DNA of 9,370 nt from Litoreibacter sp. (GTDB taxonomy: Bacteria; Pseudomonadota; Alphaproteobacteria; Rhodobacterales; Rhodobacteraceae): the NCBI GenBank assembly GCA_013042765.1, contig JABDPP010000107.1:1-9370 (forward strand), given 5' to 3'. This document shows, piece by piece, positions 6,669-9,370 of the stretch (positions within the stretch are counted from its first letter, which is position 1; each line of letters opens with the position of its first letter). The translations under genes and the position numbers were made by a program. The notes under the pieces were generated by a model. It was not told the DNA's origin, made no database searches, and worked only from the letters and a program-made list of their open reading frames with translations.

Positions 6669-7004
6669 ATGGCAGGGGAGTTTGAGCTATACGAAAACAA
6701 AGCCGGGCAGTACCGGTTCCGCCTAAAGGCTGGTAACGGACAAATCATTCTGGCCAGCGAGGGATATAAACAAAAAGCAAGTGCCAAGAACGGGATTCAT
6801 TCAGTGGGGAAGAATGCTCCACTGGATGAGAGGTATCAACGCAAGTCTGCATCGTCGGGAAAGCCCATGTTCAACCTGAAGGCCTCAAACGGTCAGGTGA
6901 TAGGAACAAGCGAGACCTATAGCAGCGAAGCCGCACGCGATAGTGGTATTGCGTCTGTCAAGAAAAACGCACCAGATGCAAATCTGGAAGATCAAACTGA
7001 CTGA
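6669..7004 (+). CDS. YegP/DUF1508 family two-repeat protein
   Basis: A 111-residue cytoplasmic protein made of two copies of the DUF1508 (YegP) repeat, about residues 5-51 and 56-102. Both copies have the family pattern of a short strand, then FRLKAGNGQIILAS or FNLKASNGQVIGTS, then a Tyr/Ser stretch and a helix ending in GI-SV-KNAP. Proteins of this family are small, widespread and of unknown biochemical role, sometimes linked to stress. The ATG at 6669 is chosen because GAGGAG (6656-6661) lies 7 bases upstream, an ideal ribosome site; the earlier in-frame GTG at 6648 overlaps that site. Base composition is low for the window: I counted 27 and 30 G+C in two 60-base lines of this gene, against 41 in one line of the molybdenum hydroxylase, which suggests different ancestry. 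The gene stands alone. Confidence 0.93.
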   Translation: MAGEFELYENKAGQYRFRLKAGNGQIILASEGYKQKASAKNGIHSVGKNAPLDERYQRKSASSGKPMFNLKASNGQVIGTSETYSSEAARDSGIASVKKNAPDANLEDQTD

Positions 7005-7358
7005 CGCCTGCGACCAATATATGCTCAAATTACTAGATATTTGGGTCCAATACACTGACATTTGAGCCGGCAACTATGCCAATTTTTGAGTAGTATCTGA
7101 CGCGTGCGAAGAGCATTCATCGAGAGAGTACTCATTGAAAGACTGCATCGAGCCAAGATCGCGTTTTTTACGCCTGCCGGCTAGAGGGTCAGGAATACGT
7201 TACAAACAAATAACGAAACTAACCCTCGGATAGGCACGGGGTGGGTCAGAACACGCTCGACCAGTAGCGATCTATGACCCCGGAGAAATATTGAGGCCGT
7301 CCCGTCCGACGATTGCTGTGTTACTCCAGTATGCCACAAAGGAACCTGCGCAACTCTC
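7005..7358. other. Intergenic region with inverted and direct repeats
   Basis: These 354 bp between the ends of two convergent genes hold no reading frame I can support. A perfect 8-bp inverted repeat, GCTCAAAT (7023-7030) and ATTTGAGC (7060-7067), lies about 19 bp after the YegP-like stop; its 29-base spacer makes it a poor intrinsic terminator. CTGACGCCTGCGA (7001-7013, overlapping the stop codon) recurs as CTGACGCGTGCGA (7097-7109), 12 of 13 identical, flanking that inverted repeat. No clear terminator is visible for the surface protein gene that ends at 7359. Confidence 0.5.
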
Positions 7359-9370
7359 TCAGAAGTTCAGTTTGAGCTGCTGCACAAAACCGATACTACC
7401 AGTGTTCGAGATGGTTACGTCGCCACTGAGCGATCCGCCCCAGAGGCTCTTGGAGTAACTCACCGAGAGCGATCCTGCGTTGAAATCCGATCCGGCCTCG
7501 CCATCAAGCCGCACGTTGTAAATGAAATCCCCGGCATCGCTGCGGGACGCCAGATCGATCGACCCCCCGATACTGCACGCGCCGTTCAGACTTCCGATCG
7601 ACTGGTAACAGGAGATCCGCGGCGCGATTCTGACCGTGCCGTTCTCGTCCTCGGTCGGGATCTCGAAGCCCAGCTCGCCGAACAGGCGGCCGCCATTCAC
7701 CGACCCCAACTCAAGATCCGACTGCTGTGACAGTGCGTTGCGCGACGTGGTCAGATCAACGTCACCGCCGGGCGAGTAGGACAGGTCGATGCCGACCCGG
7801 GGCGACAGCGTATAGGTGTCGAACTCGGTCTTGCCAGACAGCGCGGCCCCGACAAAACCTGCGAGATAGGTGTAGTTGCCATCCGCGTTGACGGTGTCGC
7901 CGGACCGGTCGAAGTCGAGGTCGAAATCGTGTCGTCCGGCGGCAGCCCCGAGGTAATAGTCGAGGTAGAGACCTTCGCCGAGCCTGTCAGCGCCGTAGAT
8001 GCCACCGTGGAAACCCAGGCCACGGATATCGCCGATGGCCAGCCCGGAAACATCGTTCTTGCTGCCGTAAACCCCGACGAAATACCCCTTCACACTGTCT
8101 GCATCCACAAAGCGCTCACGGCGTGCAGACAGGTTGAACATCGATTGCGACATTCCGTTTTCCGAATCAAAATGGCTGGCCGTGCTTTCCACGATGCGCC
8201 AGCTATCTGTAGCGCAGCTGTATCGCTCGCGCTGTGACGTTTGCTCAAAAGAAAGGCCGGTTTCGTTAGCAGATAGATCCATTCTGCGCTTTGCGGAATT
8301 GGCGCTGACGCAAGATGCTGGATCGTGGGCCGGTGTATCGATCAAGTGAAATTCAACCCGGCGATTATCCTTCCGTCCATCTGGAGTAGCATTGCTGGCA
8401 ATCGGCTTGCTCTCACCGTAACCCTTGCTGACAAAGGCTTTGGCATCCACCCCGCGATCGGCCAGCGCCTCGATAACGGCATTAGCGCGCGCTTCGCTTA
8501 GCCAAAGGTTATAGTTTTCGTTGCCGCTGCTGTCGGTGTGCCCGGCAACCTCGAACCGACCACCCGGGCAGGTGTCCAGGGTCGTCATCAGCTCGTTTAG
8601 AGCTGGGGCGCTTTCAGCCTTTAAGGTCGCCTTGTCAGGGTCGAACTGGATCTTCTGGTGGTCAAGTACATCGTTCAAGCGCGACACACAGGATATATGA
8701 TCTTGCGACTTCAGTCGCTGCAACGCACTCGACGCGTAGCCTTCCATCCGTTGGGTGAGTTGGGTCATGGTGGCAGCAAGATCATCTTCCAAGATTTTTC
8801 GCAGATCTTCCTCAATATCGAGCGTGTAGCCGACCACCACCTGGCTCGCGGCGGTGTTGTCATTGCCGGCCGCATCCTCAGCGACTGCGGCCGCGACATC
8901 CAGCGTCACATCCCCACCGCCATCCGGCGTGATCTGGACCGTGTAGGTGTTGCCGTCCACCGCGGTGAACCCTGTGACCGATCCGTTGCCAACCGTGACG
9001 TCGGCGCTAATGAAGTTGATCACGTCCTCAGAAAACTCCACCGTCACATTGAACGGCGCAGTTGTGGTCACGGTCGCGGGCGCACTGTCGATCGACACGC
9101 TCGGCGCCGTGGTGTCGACCAGAGCATTTAATCCATCGCGAACCGAGCCACCATTCGCACTGCCTCCAGCGTTAAATGTGTCCGTGTAGGCGCTCTCATT
9201 TGCAAAGACCAAGAGAAATGCGGTGGCCCCCGTTTCCGGTTCAAAAACCGCTGCTTCGAAACCACTACCGCCATTTGGGAACCTAATCTTCATCGACCCT
9301 GAGAGCGTTGCGCCACCATAGGTCAGAGTTACATTCACACTTCCGCCGGTGACAACGAACGGTCCAGGAA
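7359..9370 (-). CDS. Surface protein: Ig-like domain, OmpA-like domain, C-terminal outer-membrane beta-barrel (N-terminus outside window)
   Basis: The frame is open to the right edge, so at least 669 residues are visible and the signal peptide and start are missing; the GTG at 9338 is internal. In order: a beta-rich Gly/Ser/Thr segment; a bacterial Ig-like domain (about 9116-8820) with DTTAPSVSI, FSEDV and AEDAAGND motifs typical of Big_12-type domains; a charged helical linker; an OmpA-like peptidoglycan-binding domain (about 8693-8337) with GHTDSSGNENYNLWLSEAR and GRKDNRRVEF, including the Asp and Arg that bind diaminopimelate, and two Cys that could pair; a Cys-containing linker; and about 250 residues of alternating Tyr/Gly/Asp-rich strands (about 8096-7362) ending in Phe, as outer-membrane barrels do. 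It is probably anchored in the outer membrane and bound to peptidoglycan. The OmpA-like domain lies before the barrel, the reverse of classical OmpA, which raises a topology question. Confidence 0.88.
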   Translation of the reverse strand, partial: PGPFVVTGGSVNVTLTYGGATLSGSMKIRFPNGGSGFEAAVFEPETGATAFLLVFANESAYTDTFNAGGSANGGSVRDGLNALVDTTAPSVSIDSAPATVTTTAPFNVTVEFSEDVINFISADVTVGNGSVTGFTAVDGNTYTVQITPDGGGDVTLDVAAAVAEDAAGNDNTAASQVVVGYTLDIEEDLRKILEDDLAATMTQLTQRMEGYASSALQRLKSQDHISCVSRLNDVLDHQKIQFDPDKATLKAESAPALNELMTTLDTCPGGRFEVAGHTDSSGNENYNLWLSEARANAVIEALADRGVDAKAFVSKGYGESKPIASNATPDGRKDNRRVEFHLIDTPAHDPASCVSANSAKRRMDLSANETGLSFEQTSQRERYSCATDSWRIVESTASHFDSENGMSQSMFNLSARRERFVDADSVKGYFVGVYGSKNDVSGLAIGDIRGLGFHGGIYGADRLGEGLYLDYYLGAAAGRHDFDLDFDRSGDTVNADGNYTYLAGFVGAALSGKTEFDTYTLSPRVGIDLSYSPGGDVDLTTSRNALSQQSDLELGSVNGGRLFGELGFEIPTEDENGTVRIAPRISCYQSIGSLNGACSIGGSIDLASRSDAGDFIYNVRLDGEAGSDFNAGSLSVSYSKSLWGGSLSGDVTISNTGSIGFVQQLKLNF

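Noticed and set aside
6885..7073. Minus-strand frame with an internally repeated S-YW-Q pattern over the YegP-like gene end
   Set aside because: The repeat in translation comes from two short similar DNA stretches near 7011-7056 and it is antisense to a well-supported gene.
8658..9131. Plus-strand 157-codon frame opposite the surface protein
   Set aside because: Arg/His-rich mirror of the Ig-like and OmpA-like coding strand, with no independent motif or ribosome site.
1..9370. CRISPR array, tRNA/rRNA genes, insertion sequence or defence island
   Set aside because: No regularly spaced repeats, no tRNA-like cloverleaf, no transposase or integrase and no defence-family domain was seen on either strand.

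Overview
The window looks like chromosomal DNA of a GC-rich alphaproteobacterium, most likely Rhodobacterales (roseobacter-like). This rests on the GC-rich codon use of most genes, the molybdenum hydroxylase large subunit, the stand-alone DUF2235 hydrolase, and the OmpA-like/beta-barrel surface protein. The taxonomic call is an inference; no rRNA or marker gene is present.

Layout. (1) Positions 1-1598 (+) hold the 3' two thirds of a xanthine dehydrogenase/CoxL-family molybdopterin-binding subunit, followed after 114 bp by a DUF2235 alpha/beta hydrolase (1713-2858, +). (2) Converging on these are two related NAD(P)-dependent, imine-reductase-like oxidoreductases on the minus strand (4740-3871, then 3760-2888), probably one transcription unit. 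(3) Divergent from that pair is a 137-residue four-helix membrane protein (4998-5411, +) that may be a distant relative of styrene-oxide isomerase. (4) From 5412 to 6668 the window is gene-poor: it has nested inverted repeats, one possible 88-residue tail-anchored protein on the minus strand with its own candidate terminator, and an AT-richer stretch holding two adjacent stem-loops. (5) A YegP/DUF1508 two-repeat protein lies at 6669-7004 (+), in DNA of visibly lower GC. (6) After about 350 bp without genes, a large minus-strand surface protein (9370-7359, N-terminus outside the window) carries a bacterial Ig-like domain, an OmpA-like peptidoglycan-binding domain and a C-terminal outer-membrane beta-barrel.

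How the parts may work together. The left half has a metabolic theme: a molybdenum hydroxylase, two reductases and possibly an epoxide isomerase would all act on carbonyl, imine or heterocyclic small molecules. Strand changes separate them, so a shared pathway is a guess. The right half is cell-envelope and stress related. There is no CRISPR array, tRNA, rRNA, complete mobile element or recognisable defence system in the window. The most unusual items are the order of domains in the surface protein, the loss of the usual acidic catalytic residue in one of the two paralogous reductases, and the structured non-coding segments at 5448-5504 and 6411-6496.
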